Shown piece after piece: positions 53,479-63,000 of a DNA stretch of 64,000 nucleotides. This stretch comes from Xanthomonas arboricola pv. juglandis (GTDB lineage Bacteria > Pseudomonadota > Gammaproteobacteria > Xanthomonadales > Xanthomonadaceae): contig NZ_JZEF01000004.1 in NCBI RefSeq assembly GCF_001013475.1, positions 310,001 to 374,000 of the forward strand. Reading direction: 5' to 3'. Position numbers and translations under genes: made by a program. The notes under the pieces were generated by a model. It worked only from the letters and a program-made list of their open reading frames with translations. It was not told where the DNA came from and ran no database searches. The stretch's first letter is position 1. The number at the start of each line of letters is the position of its first letter.

Positions 53479-54365
53479 AACTGCGCCCGCTTCTTTATCT
53501 CGGTGTGCTGAGCCTGGGCACCCTGCCGTCGCTGGCAATGGCGGCCAAGGACGACCCGCAGGCCGACGCGCTCAACCGGCGCCTGGCCGCGCTGCAGAAC
53601 GACCCGCAGACCAATGAACTGGCCCGCTTCGAGCGGCTGCAGGCGCAGCAGAGCGTGGCGGCGCTGGCCGAGGCCAAGCGGCGCGACCGCGACGAGCTGG
53701 TGTTTCTGGCCGACCGCCGGGTCGAAATCGCCGAACTCACCGCCCGCACCGCACTGGCGCGGCGCGAGCTGGATCGGCTGGAAGGCACTCGCAACGACCT
53801 GCTGATCGAAGCCAGCCGCCGTGACGCCTCGCGCGCGCGCCAGGAAGCCGAGCGTCTGCGCGTGCAGGCGCAGATCCAGGCCGAGGAGGCCGAGCGCATG
53901 CGGCAGGCGGCCGAACAGGAGACCCTGGCCCGCCAGGACGCCGAGCTGGCGCTGACCAGCGTGGCCGGCAAGCAGACCGCCAAGCTCAATGCGGCCCAGC
54001 AAAAAGCGGTGCAGCTGGCGCATGAAGAAGCCGAGTTGGTGGCCGGAGCCAAGTTGCCGTCCGCCAAGTTCGACAGCCGCGGCGAAGTGTTTTCGCTGGG
54101 CAGTGGCGCCTTCGGTGGCAAGGCCGCGCTGTCCGGCGATGCCGCGGGGCAGGCCAAGGCGCTGGCCGAGTATCTGAACATCGGCAAGAAAGGCCGGGTC
54201 AGCATCGTCGGCTACGACAGCGATGCGGCCACCGCCAAGAAGCGGGCCGAAGCGTTACGCGATGCCCTGGTGGCTGCAGGCGTTGCCAGCGCACGGCTGC
54301 AGGTCAATGGCACCAAGGCCGCCGCCAGCAAGACGCGCGCTGCCGAGGTGGTTGTCTCGCCGTAG
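53475..54365 (+). CDS. Exported coiled-coil protein with degenerate OmpA-like C-terminal domain
   Basis: A 296-residue protein: signal peptide (residues 1-23), a long Arg/Glu/Ala-rich coiled coil (about 30-190, for example RREAERLRVQAQIQAEEAE-type heptads), then a globular C-terminal domain from about 205. In that domain LAEYLNIGKKGRVSIVGYDSD and KKRAEALRDALVAAGV follow the OmpA/MotB pattern. The usual GHTD is GYDSD here, so peptidoglycan binding may be altered. It forms an overlapping pair with the DUF4398 gene. Confidence 0.78.
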   Translation: MKLRPLLYLGVLSLGTLPSLAMAAKDDPQADALNRRLAALQNDPQTNELARFERLQAQQSVAALAEAKRRDRDELVFLADRRVEIAELTARTALARRELDRLEGTRNDLLIEASRRDASRARQEAERLRVQAQIQAEEAERMRQAAEQETLARQDAELALTSVAGKQTAKLNAAQQKAVQLAHEEAELVAGAKLPSAKFDSRGEVFSLGSGAFGGKAALSGDAAGQAKALAEYLNIGKKGRVSIVGYDSDAATAKKRAEALRDALVAAGVASARLQVNGTKAAASKTRAAEVVVSP

Positions 54366-54385
54366 TGCAAGTGGTTGGAAGTTAA

Positions 54386-54685
54386 GGTCTTTTAACCCGG
54401 GCATGACGCCCGGTTGAACCGCGGTCACTGATTGAGGCAGGGAACGGCAAAAGCAGCCGTTCTGGCCTTGAACCCCCTCCGCGACCGGCGTAGGGTCGTA
54501 CTCCCGGGCAGCACTCCGCTGCCTGGAAGTACGGAGGGCCGGGCCAGTGACGCAAGGGCACGTATCAACGCAGTTCGGTGGACAGCTTTTTGGTTCCGCC
54601 AGTGCGCTTGCCATTGTGATCCGCGAGTCTTCCATCCCCAAGCAGCGCCCCGTGCCGCCCGCGGCCGGGGCGTTCTTGTTTTAAG
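54386..54685 (+). ncRNA. Candidate structured non-coding RNA or structured 3' region with terminator
   Basis: This stretch between the OmpA-like gene and the small protein at 54711 has many paired segments. These include GTCACTG (54424-54430) with CAGTGAC (54545-54551), GAACGGC/GCCGTTC (54442-54462), CCCTCC with GGAGGG (54533-54538), and CGTACT/AGTACG (54497-54533) enclosing GGCAGC/GCTGCC. It ends in a strong terminator at 54646-54682. Coding potential is poor. It could be a small RNA gene or the 3' end of the upstream transcript; no known RNA family was recognised. Confidence 0.5.
54646..54682 (+). terminator. Strong intrinsic terminator
   Basis: CGCCCCG (54646-54652) pairs with CGGGGCG (54666-54672), enclosing GCCG-CCCG-CGGC, followed by TTCTTGTTTT. 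It lies 28 bp before the small protein gene at 54711, so that gene needs a promoter inside or downstream of this element or depends on read-through. Confidence 0.85.
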
Positions 54686-54710
54686 TGTTTCAAGTGAAGG
54701 AGGTAACGCC

Positions 54711-54929
54711 ATGTTCGAAGGGCAACCGCAGACCGAAATCGACGCATTGGTCAAGTCCGATCCCGAGTTCAAGCAGCTGTACCAACGCCACAAGCTCTTG
54801 AACAAGAAATGCATGGATGCCGAACTCGGGGTGCTCCCCATCGACGACGTAACCTTGGGCCAGATGAAGCGCGAGAAGTTGCAGGCGAAAGAAAAGCTCA
54901 CCCGGATGTACGACCAGCTCACCCACTGA
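54711..54929 (+). CDS. Small DUF465/YdcH-like protein
   Basis: A 72-residue acidic/basic helical protein (ALVKSDPEFKQLYQRHKLLN, then REKLQAKEKLTRMYDQL) with the DUF465/YdcH helical-hairpin pattern. The start is decided by the near-perfect AAGGAGGT at 54698 ahead of the ATG. The frame stays open upstream to 54432, but that part covers the structured region and terminator. The function of the family is poorly known. Confidence 0.85.
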   Translation: MFEGQPQTEIDALVKSDPEFKQLYQRHKLLNKKCMDAELGVLPIDDVTLGQMKREKLQAKEKLTRMYDQLTH

Positions 54930-55216
54930 TCCTTCCCCACCGCTAGAACAAGTTCACCGCCGCGGGCGGTGGCGGCCTCCTCGTCGGCTTGCCACCGTCC
55001 GCGTCTTTATTTGCGCCACCCCGTGCCACGCGCCTGGCGGCAGGGCGCGATGCCCGTCTGGCGGCCGCGCAGTCAGGCCGATGGTAGTGGCGCAGCGCTG
55101 GTTGAGCCTGCCCGTTCACAGGCCGGCGCGATCGGTTCCAGTCTGAATGAGCATTCGCCAGCCGTTCGTCGGATAATGGGCGGCCAAGCCCCGCGCGACG
55201 CAGTGACGATATTCCG

Positions 55217-56587
55217 ATGGCGATCCATTCCTCCGTACTCGAACTGATCGGCAACACGCCGATCGTCAAGGCACAGCACCTGGACACCGGCGTCTGCGAG
55301 CTGTTCCTCAAGCTGGAGGCGGCCAACCCCGGTGGATCGATCAAGGACCGCATCGGCCTGTCGATGATCGAGGCGGCCGAACAGCGCGGCGACCTCGCCC
55401 CGGGCGCGACCTTGGTCGAAGGCACTGCCGGCAACACCGGCCTGGGTCTGGCACTGGTCGCCCAGCAGAAGGGCTACCAGTTGATCCTGGTGGTGCCGGA
55501 CAAGATGAGCCGCGAGAAGATCTTCAACCTCAAGGCCATGGGCGCCCAAGTGGTGCTGACCCGTTCGGACGTGGCCAAGGGCCACCCGGAGTACTACCAG
55601 GACCTGGCCGCCAAGATCGCCGCCGAGACCCCGGGCGCCTACTTCATCAACCAGTTCGGCAACCCGGATAACCCGGCTGCGCACGAATTCGGCACCGGCC
55701 CGGAGATCCTGGCGCAGATGGACAACGATCTGGATGCGATCGTGTTCGGCTGCGGCAGCTCCGGCACCATGACCGGCCTGTCGCGCGCCTTCGCCACCGC
55801 CTCGCCGCACACCGAACTGGTGCTGGCCGACCCGGTCGGCTCGATCCTGACCCAGTACATCGAAGAGGGCACGGTCAGCGAGAAGTCCGGCAGCTGGCTG
55901 GTCGAAGGCATCGGCGAGGACTTCCTGCCGGACATCTCCGATTTTTCGCGGGTCAAGAAGGCCTATTCGATCACCGACGCGGAAAGCTTCCACACCGCGC
56001 GCGAGCTGCTGGCCAAGGAGGGCATCCTCGGCGGCTCGTCCACCGGTACCCTGCTGGCCGCCGCGCTGAAGTATTGCCGCGAGCAGACCACGCCCAAGCG
56101 CGTGCTGGTGTTTGTCTGCGATACCGGCAACAAGTACCTGTCCAAGATGTACAACGACTACTGGATGCTGGACAACGGCTTCCTGGAGCGCCCGCAGCAC
56201 GGCGACCTGCGCGACCTGATCCTGCGCCCGTACAACAAGCGCGACACCGTGGTGGTCGGGCCGAAGGACCTGCTGACCACCGCCTACCAGCGCATGAAGC
56301 TGTACGACGTCTCGCAGCTGCCGGTCATCGATGACGGCGAGCTGGTCGGCATCGTCGACGAGAGCGACGTGCTGCTGCATGTGTACGGCGACGAGGCACG
56401 CTTCCGCGACCCGATCTCCACCGCCATGGTCAGCAAGCTCGATCGCCTGGATGTCGCCTCGCCGATCGAAGCGCTGCTGCCGGTGTTCGACCGCGGCCAG
56501 GTCGCCATCGTCATGGACGGCAACCAGTTCCTGGGCCTGATCACCCGCATCGACCTGCTCAACTACCTGCGCCGCCGCGTGCAGTGA
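55217..56587 (+). CDS. cbs: Cystathionine beta-synthase with C-terminal CBS pair
   Basis: A 456-residue PLP enzyme joining serine and homocysteine into cystathionine (reverse transsulfuration), or making cysteine. Lys43 in GGSIKDR binds PLP, EGTAGNTGLG is the substrate loop, and GCGSSGTMTGL the phosphate loop. Two CBS domains follow (about residues 335-395 and 400-456), which may sense adenosyl ligands. It is followed by a cystathionine gamma-lyase/synthase gene, so the two form a transsulfuration unit. Confidence 0.92.
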   Translation: MAIHSSVLELIGNTPIVKAQHLDTGVCELFLKLEAANPGGSIKDRIGLSMIEAAEQRGDLAPGATLVEGTAGNTGLGLALVAQQKGYQLILVVPDKMSREKIFNLKAMGAQVVLTRSDVAKGHPEYYQDLAAKIAAETPGAYFINQFGNPDNPAAHEFGTGPEILAQMDNDLDAIVFGCGSSGTMTGLSRAFATASPHTELVLADPVGSILTQYIEEGTVSEKSGSWLVEGIGEDFLPDISDFSRVKKAYSITDAESFHTARELLAKEGILGGSSTGTLLAAALKYCREQTTPKRVLVFVCDTGNKYLSKMYNDYWMLDNGFLERPQHGDLRDLILRPYNKRDTVVVGPKDLLTTAYQRMKLYDVSQLPVIDDGELVGIVDESDVLLHVYGDEARFRDPISTAMVSKLDRLDVASPIEALLPVFDRGQVAIVMDGNQFLGLITRIDLLNYLRRRVQ

Positions 56588-56676
56588 TCGCAGCTGGCCG
56601 CGCGCCCGGATGGGACGCGCGGCACCGGCCATTCAGACCTGCTTGCTACAATCCGCCACTTTTTCCGGGAACCTCC

Positions 56677-57873
56677 ATGTCCAATCGCACCACACCCAGC
56701 CACGATGGCGAGCGCGAACTCTCGCTCGCCACGTTGGCGATCCATGGAGGGCAGTCGCCGGACCCCAGCACCGGGGCGGTGATGCCGCCGATCTACGCGA
56801 CGTCCACCTATGCGCAGTCCAGCCCGGGCGAGCATCAGGGCTTCGAGTATTCGCGTACCCACAACCCCACGCGCTTTGCCTATGAGCGCTGCGTCGCGTC
56901 GCTGGAAGGCGGCACGCGTGCGTTCGCGTTCGCCTCCGGCATGGCCGCCACCTCCACGGTGATGGAGCTGCTGGACGCCGGCAGCCACGTGGTGGCGATG
57001 GACGACCTGTATGGCGGCACCTTCCGCCTGTTCGAGCGGGTGCGTCGCCGCACCGCCGGCCTGGATTTCAGCTTCGTCGACCTGACCGATGCGGCCGCCT
57101 TCGAAGCCGCGATCCGCGCCGACACCAAGATGGTGTGGATCGAGACCCCGACCAACCCGATGCTCAAGCTGGTCGATATCGCCGCCATCGCCGCGATCGC
57201 GCGCAAGCATGGCCTGCTGATCGTGGTCGACAACACCTTTGCCTCGCCGATGCTGCAACGCCCGCTCGGCCTGGGCGCCGACATCGTCGTGCACTCGGCC
57301 ACCAAGTACCTCAACGGTCACTCGGACATGGTCGGCGGCATCGCGGTGGTCGGCGACAACGCCGAACTGGCTGAGCAACTGGCCTTCCTGCAGAACTCCA
57401 TCGGCGGCGTGCAAGGCCCGTTCGACAGCTTCCTCGCGCTGCGCGGCCTCAAGACCTTGCCGCTGCGCATGCGCGCGCATTGCGAGAACGCGCTGGCGCT
57501 GGCGCAATGGCTGGAAACCCACCCCGCGATCGAGAAGGTGATCTACCCCGGGCTGGCCTCGCACCCGCAGCACGCACTCGCCCAGCGCCAGATGTCCGGC
57601 TTCGGCGGCATCGTCTCGATCGTGCTCAAGGGCGGCTTCGAGGCGGCCAAGCGTTTTTGCGAGAAGACCGAACTGTTCACCCTGGCCGAATCACTCGGCG
57701 GCGTGGAAAGCCTGGTCAACCATCCCGCGGTCATGACCCACGCCTCGATTCCCGTGGCTCGCCGCGACCAGCTTGGCATCAGCGATGCGCTGGTGCGGCT
57801 GAGCGTGGGGGTTGAGGATGTGGGGGATTTGCGAGGGGATTTGGAAATCGCCTTACAAGAGGGAAGTTTTTGA
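56677..57873 (+). CDS. metB: Cystathionine gamma-synthase/gamma-lyase
   Basis: A 398-residue PLP enzyme of the Cys/Met metabolism family. The Schiff-base lysine is Lys210 in HSATKYLNGHSD, with EYSRTHNPTR, ASGMAATST and VVDNTFASP near the N-terminal half. It is annotated metB in Xanthomonas; synthase and lyase cannot be separated by sequence alone, and pairing with cbs favours a lyase role in reverse transsulfuration. TACAAT at 56646 is a plausible -10. Its stop codon overlaps the wzm start (TGATG). It is the conserved left flank of the O-antigen locus. Confidence 0.93.
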   Translation: MSNRTTPSHDGERELSLATLAIHGGQSPDPSTGAVMPPIYATSTYAQSSPGEHQGFEYSRTHNPTRFAYERCVASLEGGTRAFAFASGMAATSTVMELLDAGSHVVAMDDLYGGTFRLFERVRRRTAGLDFSFVDLTDAAAFEAAIRADTKMVWIETPTNPMLKLVDIAAIAAIARKHGLLIVVDNTFASPMLQRPLGLGADIVVHSATKYLNGHSDMVGGIAVVGDNAELAEQLAFLQNSIGGVQGPFDSFLALRGLKTLPLRMRAHCENALALAQWLETHPAIEKVIYPGLASHPQHALAQRQMSGFGGIVSIVLKGGFEAAKRFCEKTELFTLAESLGGVESLVNHPAVMTHASIPVARRDQLGISDALVRLSVGVEDVGDLRGDLEIALQEGSF

Positions 57874-58712
57874 TGATCCGGACTTTACTCAGTCGAGGGC
57901 GTCTAACAAGGTTAGTACTTGGCCCTTTCGATGCACTCAGAGAGCGTCGGGACCTGACATTGGAATTATCCAAGCGTGAAGTATTGGGCCGCTATCGTGG
58001 AGCCAGCTTTGGCCTGTTATGGTCGCTGATAAGCCCGTTTTTGCTGTTGATCGTCTACACGATTGCGTTTGGCTCAATTATGAAAAGCCGTTGGCCGCAA
58101 GTTGCCGAAGGCCAAGCGCACTTTTCATTGGTACTGTTCGTTGGCTTGATCGTGCATGGCTTTTTTGCTGAATGTTTAAGCCGTTCACCATACTTGATTA
58201 TGGGTAACCCGAATTTCGTCAAACGGGTCATATTTCCACTCGAAATTCTGCCCTGGCCGATGGTCGCGTCTGCGCTTTTCCATGTGCTAATGAACACAGT
58301 CGTGTTTGCGCTGCTTCGGTTAGCTATGGATGGGCAGATATCTTGGACCATCGTACTGCTTCCGGTTGTATTGCTGCCATTGGTAGTGCTAGGGCTGGGA
58401 GTGTCCTGGTTCCTAGCCTCACTTGGAGTGTACTTCCGAGATATCACCCAGGTTACCGGTGTGCTTTCTACTGCGCTGTTGTTTCTGTCTTCGGCCATGA
58501 TCCCGGAGCAGGCAATACCTGAGAACTTTGAACTGGTATTCAAGTTGAATCCGCTAACTTTCATCATTGACCAGGCGCGCGAAGTAGCACTCTGGGGGAA
58601 CTTGCCAAATTTTACTGGCCTGGGGATTTACATGTGCATCGCGATAATCGTGTTCTATGCAGGCTTTGCATGGTTCAAGGCGACCCGTAGAGGATTCGCA
58701 GATGTCATCTGA
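57873..58712 (+). CDS. wzm: O-antigen/LPS ABC transporter permease Wzm
   Basis: A 279-residue membrane permease with about six helices, matching the ABC-2 Wzm type that flips undecaprenyl-linked O-antigen. The N-terminal cytoplasmic segment has LELSKREVLGRYRGASFGLLW, and FLASLGVYFRDITQ plus FKLNPLTFIIDQAREVALWG are family landmarks. The ATG at 57873 overlaps the metB stop codon. G+C drops clearly here compared with metB, marking the start of the variable LPS cluster. It overlaps wzt by 11 bp. Confidence 0.93.
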   Translation: MIRTLLSRGRLTRLVLGPFDALRERRDLTLELSKREVLGRYRGASFGLLWSLISPFLLLIVYTIAFGSIMKSRWPQVAEGQAHFSLVLFVGLIVHGFFAECLSRSPYLIMGNPNFVKRVIFPLEILPWPMVASALFHVLMNTVVFALLRLAMDGQISWTIVLLPVVLLPLVVLGLGVSWFLASLGVYFRDITQVTGVLSTALLFLSSAMIPEQAIPENFELVFKLNPLTFIIDQAREVALWGNLPNFTGLGIYMCIAIIVFYAGFAWFKATRRGFADVI

Positions 58713-60039
58713 GTCGATTATCCAAGTTCATAATATTGGCAAGGTGTTTCCTGTTTACCAGAAATCGCATCATCGATTGATGCAAATGCTGAGTCCGAAT
58801 GAACGCAAGGCTCAGTGGTTCCGTGAGTTTCATGCGCTTGACGCGGTTAGCTTTAACGTGGGGAGGGGGGAGAGCGTAGGTATTGTCGGGCGTAACGGTT
58901 CCGGTAAATCTACCCTTTTGCAGATTATCTGCGGCACATTGGCACCCACGACGGGCACTGCGGTTGTAAATGGGCGGGTCGCCGCTCTGTTGGAACTTGG
59001 AGCGGGCTTCAATCCGGAGTTCACCGGGCGAGAGAATGTCTTCGTTTACGGCGCAGTCCTTGGCCTTTCGCGCAGAGAGATCGAAGAGCGTTTCCAGCAA
59101 ATCACGGAGTTCGCCGACATCGGTGAGTTCATCGATCAACCCGTAAAAACCTATTCCAGCGGTATGTTTGTCCGCCTTGCGTTCGCCGTTGCGATCAATG
59201 TCACCCCAGACGTCTTGGTTGTGGACGAGGCGCTTGCAGTGGGCGACGCAAAGTTCCAGTCGAAGTGCTTTGCGCGGTTGCGCGAGTTACGTGACCAAGG
59301 CACGTCCATCTTGTTTGTGTCTCATTCCACCGAGCAAATCGTTACACATTGCGATCGCGCAGTACTTTTAGATGGAGGTCGTCTGTTGATGGATGGTGCG
59401 CCAAAGCAAGTAGTGCACCACTATATGGACCTGCTCTTCGGAAAAAGTCGTCCGTTGCAGACCTCGGTAAAAATTGAAGGCGGCGGCGAGGTAGAAAGCC
59501 AGCCTGGATTTTTGGCGGTGCCGCCCGCAGGGGTCGATCCATTTTCTAGTCATCCGAATTACAACCCCCATGAATATCGCTGGGGGGATCGAGCGGCCGT
59601 CCTGCAAGATTTTTATCTGCAAGTTGGCGCCCAGCCGTTTCCCCAGATCGTTTCCAGCGGCGAGGCCGGCTGTCTAAGTCTTGCCGTTCGTTTCGAACGA
59701 GAAGTAGTGCGGCCGGTACTTGGTCTTACTATCAAGAATACCGAGGGTGTCACTGTTTATGCGACCAACACCGAGATGCAAGAGATTGTCGAGATGGCGC
59801 GACTAGGCGCCGCGGGAAGTGTTATACGAATTGATGTCGACTTTGAATGCAGGCTGGGGAGTGGCGATTACTTTATCTCCGTTGGTGTCGCTAGCCGACA
59901 GGGGGATGACGTGACTCCTCACGATAGGCGCTACGATTCGATCCACTTCCAGGTCGTCTCGGAAGGATTTGTCGGGTTCAGTGACGTTGGAGCTGTGATT
60001 CGTCCTAAATTGGCCGCTCAACAAGGATTGGCAAGTTAA
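58702..60039 (+). CDS. wzt: O-antigen ABC transporter ATPase Wzt with C-terminal carbohydrate-binding extension
   Basis: A 445-residue ATPase. The nucleotide domain has Walker A GRNGSGKST (residues 63-71), signature YSSGMFVRLAFA, and Walker B DVLVVDEALAVGD. From about residue 290 a C-terminal beta-domain follows (LQDFYLQVGA, VRPVLGLTIKNTEGVTVYATN, ECRLGSGDYFISVGVAS). Such domains in Wzt recognise the finished, end-modified O-polysaccharide. It overlaps wzm by 11 bp and its TAA overlaps the ATG of the next gene by 1 bp, so the three are translationally coupled. Confidence 0.93.
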   Translation: MSSESIIQVHNIGKVFPVYQKSHHRLMQMLSPNERKAQWFREFHALDAVSFNVGRGESVGIVGRNGSGKSTLLQIICGTLAPTTGTAVVNGRVAALLELGAGFNPEFTGRENVFVYGAVLGLSRREIEERFQQITEFADIGEFIDQPVKTYSSGMFVRLAFAVAINVTPDVLVVDEALAVGDAKFQSKCFARLRELRDQGTSILFVSHSTEQIVTHCDRAVLLDGGRLLMDGAPKQVVHHYMDLLFGKSRPLQTSVKIEGGGEVESQPGFLAVPPAGVDPFSSHPNYNPHEYRWGDRAAVLQDFYLQVGAQPFPQIVSSGEAGCLSLAVRFEREVVRPVLGLTIKNTEGVTVYATNTEMQEIVEMARLGAAGSVIRIDVDFECRLGSGDYFISVGVASRQGDDVTPHDRRYDSIHFQVVSEGFVGFSDVGAVIRPKLAAQQGLAS

Positions 60040-63000
60040 TGTCTAACCCATATGTGGGAATAGCAAACACATATATGCTGTCTGAAGGAGTTTGGCTGCC
60101 TAAGGATCAGGCGGAAGAGTTCGGCTACAGTGATGGTGACGAAGCTGAGCAGCGAGTAGCTGCTGCAATAGCTGGTTGTGACGACGTATCACTGTTTTCG
60201 CGCTCATTATCTGAGCATCAGATCGACTGGCCATCGCGCTATCACCTCAGTGCCAGTCGCGCGAATCTTCTACGCCCTGTGGCAGATGTGCTAGGGGGAC
60301 GTGTTCTGGAGGTCGGCTCAGGCTGCGGTGCTATTTCCCGCTACTTGGGTGAGCTCGGAACTAAGTTGGTCGCATTGGAAGGCAGCCAACGCCGCGCGCG
60401 AATGACGGCGTCACGCTGTCGCGATTTGTCGAATGTGCAGGTGGTAAACGACGTCCTGGAGAACTTTTCCGCTGAAGATGAGTTTGACGCAGTGACGCTC
60501 ATCGGCGTGCTTGAGTACGCGAGGATCTATGGCAAGGCTGCAGATCCCGCAGCTGCGTGGCTGCGTAAAGCGCACTCATTGCTGGCTGACGACGGTGTGC
60601 TAGTTGTCGCGATTGAAAATCAGTTGGGTCTTAAGTATCTGGCTGGTATGCCGGAAGACCATGTCGGTAAGGCCATGTACGGCATTTCAGATAACTACGG
60701 CAAAAAAACCGTAGCTACTTTCGGTCGGCTTGAGCTGACGAGGATGCTTCAGGACGCAGGTTTCGAGCATGCCGAATTTCTGTTGCCATTTCCTGACTAC
60801 AAATTTCCTGGCGCGGTGGTTCTTCCCGCCGGTTACGATGGTTCCTATCCGCAGTTCGATCCAAGTTCTCTCGCCAGCCAGAGCGCATCGAGCGACCCAC
60901 AGCTCCCTTACGCCCCGTTATTTGCATTGGAGCGGGCTTGGACGGTGATCGGTCGCAATGGTTTGTTGGCAGATATGTCCAATTCATTCTTGGTGGTTGC
61001 CCGCAAACGGGCTGTTCCAGTTGCCAAGAGTGGATCTGTGCCGCTGGCACTGCACTTTGCAAGCGAACGCGTTCCGGTGTTTTGCAAGCAGGTTCAGTTT
61101 CAATCGAGAGTAGGTAGCAAAGAAATAGAAGTCGTCCGCAGTCGCCTTGCGGAAGATGACAATGTCGAGCGCTCGCGACCCATCAGCATGCGGTTGCTAC
61201 CGGAGCCATTTCTACACGGGCGGATACACAGTCAGGCGCTGGAAGCCATAGTAACTCGCGATAGTTGGACAGCTGCTGAAGTGGCCGAATGGTTGGGGCA
61301 ATGGAAGGATGCCCTGTTACACGAGGTCGAAGTGGCAGGTGATTCCACGGGGGCTGGCATGCTCCCAGGCTGGGCCTTGGATGCGTTGCCGCGTAATCTG
61401 ATGCAAATGGAAGATGGCAATTACCAGTTTATCGATTTGGAATGGGTTTGGCATGGAGAGCTTGAGCTGCCCTATTTGATTTATCGGGCCATCATTGGCT
61501 CATTTACATCGTTGGTTGCAGTAGGCGCGCCTGAAGATATTTCTCATCTTCATCTCCCGACGCTGCTTCGACTACTGATGGAAATGATGGGCGCACCAGT
61601 TGGAGAGGGCGACATCGAGCGTTTCATCGATCTAGATGGCATGGTCACACGTCTGGTCTATGGGCGAGATAGTGGGCTAGGTCTGAAGAGTTTTTCAAAT
61701 TTCAATTTACGATCGCTTCCTGATGTGGGAAGGATGTCAAGGGATTGGAATTCCTTGATGTCCGATACTGCGCAGCGAATTAGCGATATCAGTCGCCACT
61801 TTCAGGAAGGAATCAAGGACGGCCAAGAAGATGGGGACGCGCTTCGTAAAAGGCAAGCGCAACTTTTGGCCGAGCTGGCAATCAATGCTGAGAAGGAGCA
61901 GCTCAAGGACGCGGAGATTCGGCAGCATAAGGCAGCCACGGAAGATGCAGAAAAACGTAGGGAAATGGAAGTGGAAGCGTTACGTGAATCGTTAACCGAA
62001 AAGCTTCGCCTCAAGGAACTGGAGATTCAGGCTCTATTAGCGGCGAGTGCCGCACGTGAGCGGTTGAAGGATGCAGAAATACAGGCTCTTGCGGGCAATG
62101 ATCAACTCAAGGATGCTGAAATTCAGTCGTTGATGGAGGCGCGTGCTGAACGTAATCGTGCGCTGGAAAGAAACAACACAATTCTAGAGAGAATGTTTCA
62201 GCTTGCTGAGCAAGCTCGAGAAACCGAAGTCAGGTTAGGGCGCGATTTGATTGAAACCAAGGATGCGCTTGGAATATATGAGCAATCGCTTCGCCTGGCG
62301 TCAGAGCGTGCAGCTGAACTGGATCGGCTGCTGGCATCAACTAGTTGGCGGATTACCATGCCATTGCGAGTGCTCAGGAATATGCTTCGCCCACAATTCG
62401 TTAGGCAATCGGTTGGACGTAGCCTGCGCCGCCTTTATCGCGCGCTTCCTGTGTCGGAGGCGACGCGTCAGTCAATCAAATCCGCATCCTTCCGGCTCAT
62501 GCCTAGTGTATTTGGAAGGACCAATGCTTACAGGAACTGGTTGGCCGCCCGCCAGCCTGATCAGCCACAAGAGATTGTGTTGTCTCCTGCGCCGGAGTCT
62601 GTAGAGGACGGCGGCGATTCTTTCTTGCGTCGTTACACGCAAGCCATCCTGCAGCTGCCCAAACCGTCTGAAAGTGAGTATGTCGGTATTGCAGCTGGGA
62701 TTGATCCCCGCGCAAACGCGGCGCGTGTCATTGCCTTCTACCTCCCGCAGTTTCATCCCTTTCCCGAGAATGACGCATGGTGGGGGCGCGGCTTCACCGA
62801 GTGGACGAATGTCAGCAAAGCAGTTCCACAGTTCGTGGGGCATTACCAGCCCCATTTACCGGGTGAACTTGGCTTCTACGATTTGCGTCTGATCGATGTT
62901 ATGCGCCGTCAGGCGGAGCTGGCAAAGTTGTATGGCATTGAAGGCTTTTGCTTCCATTATTATTGGTTTGCTGGTAAGCGGCTTATGGAGCGCCCGCTCG

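Noticed and set aside
54432-54710. N-terminal extension of the small YdcH-like protein
   Set aside because: It would cover a strong terminator; the AAGGAGGT site fixes the start at 54711.
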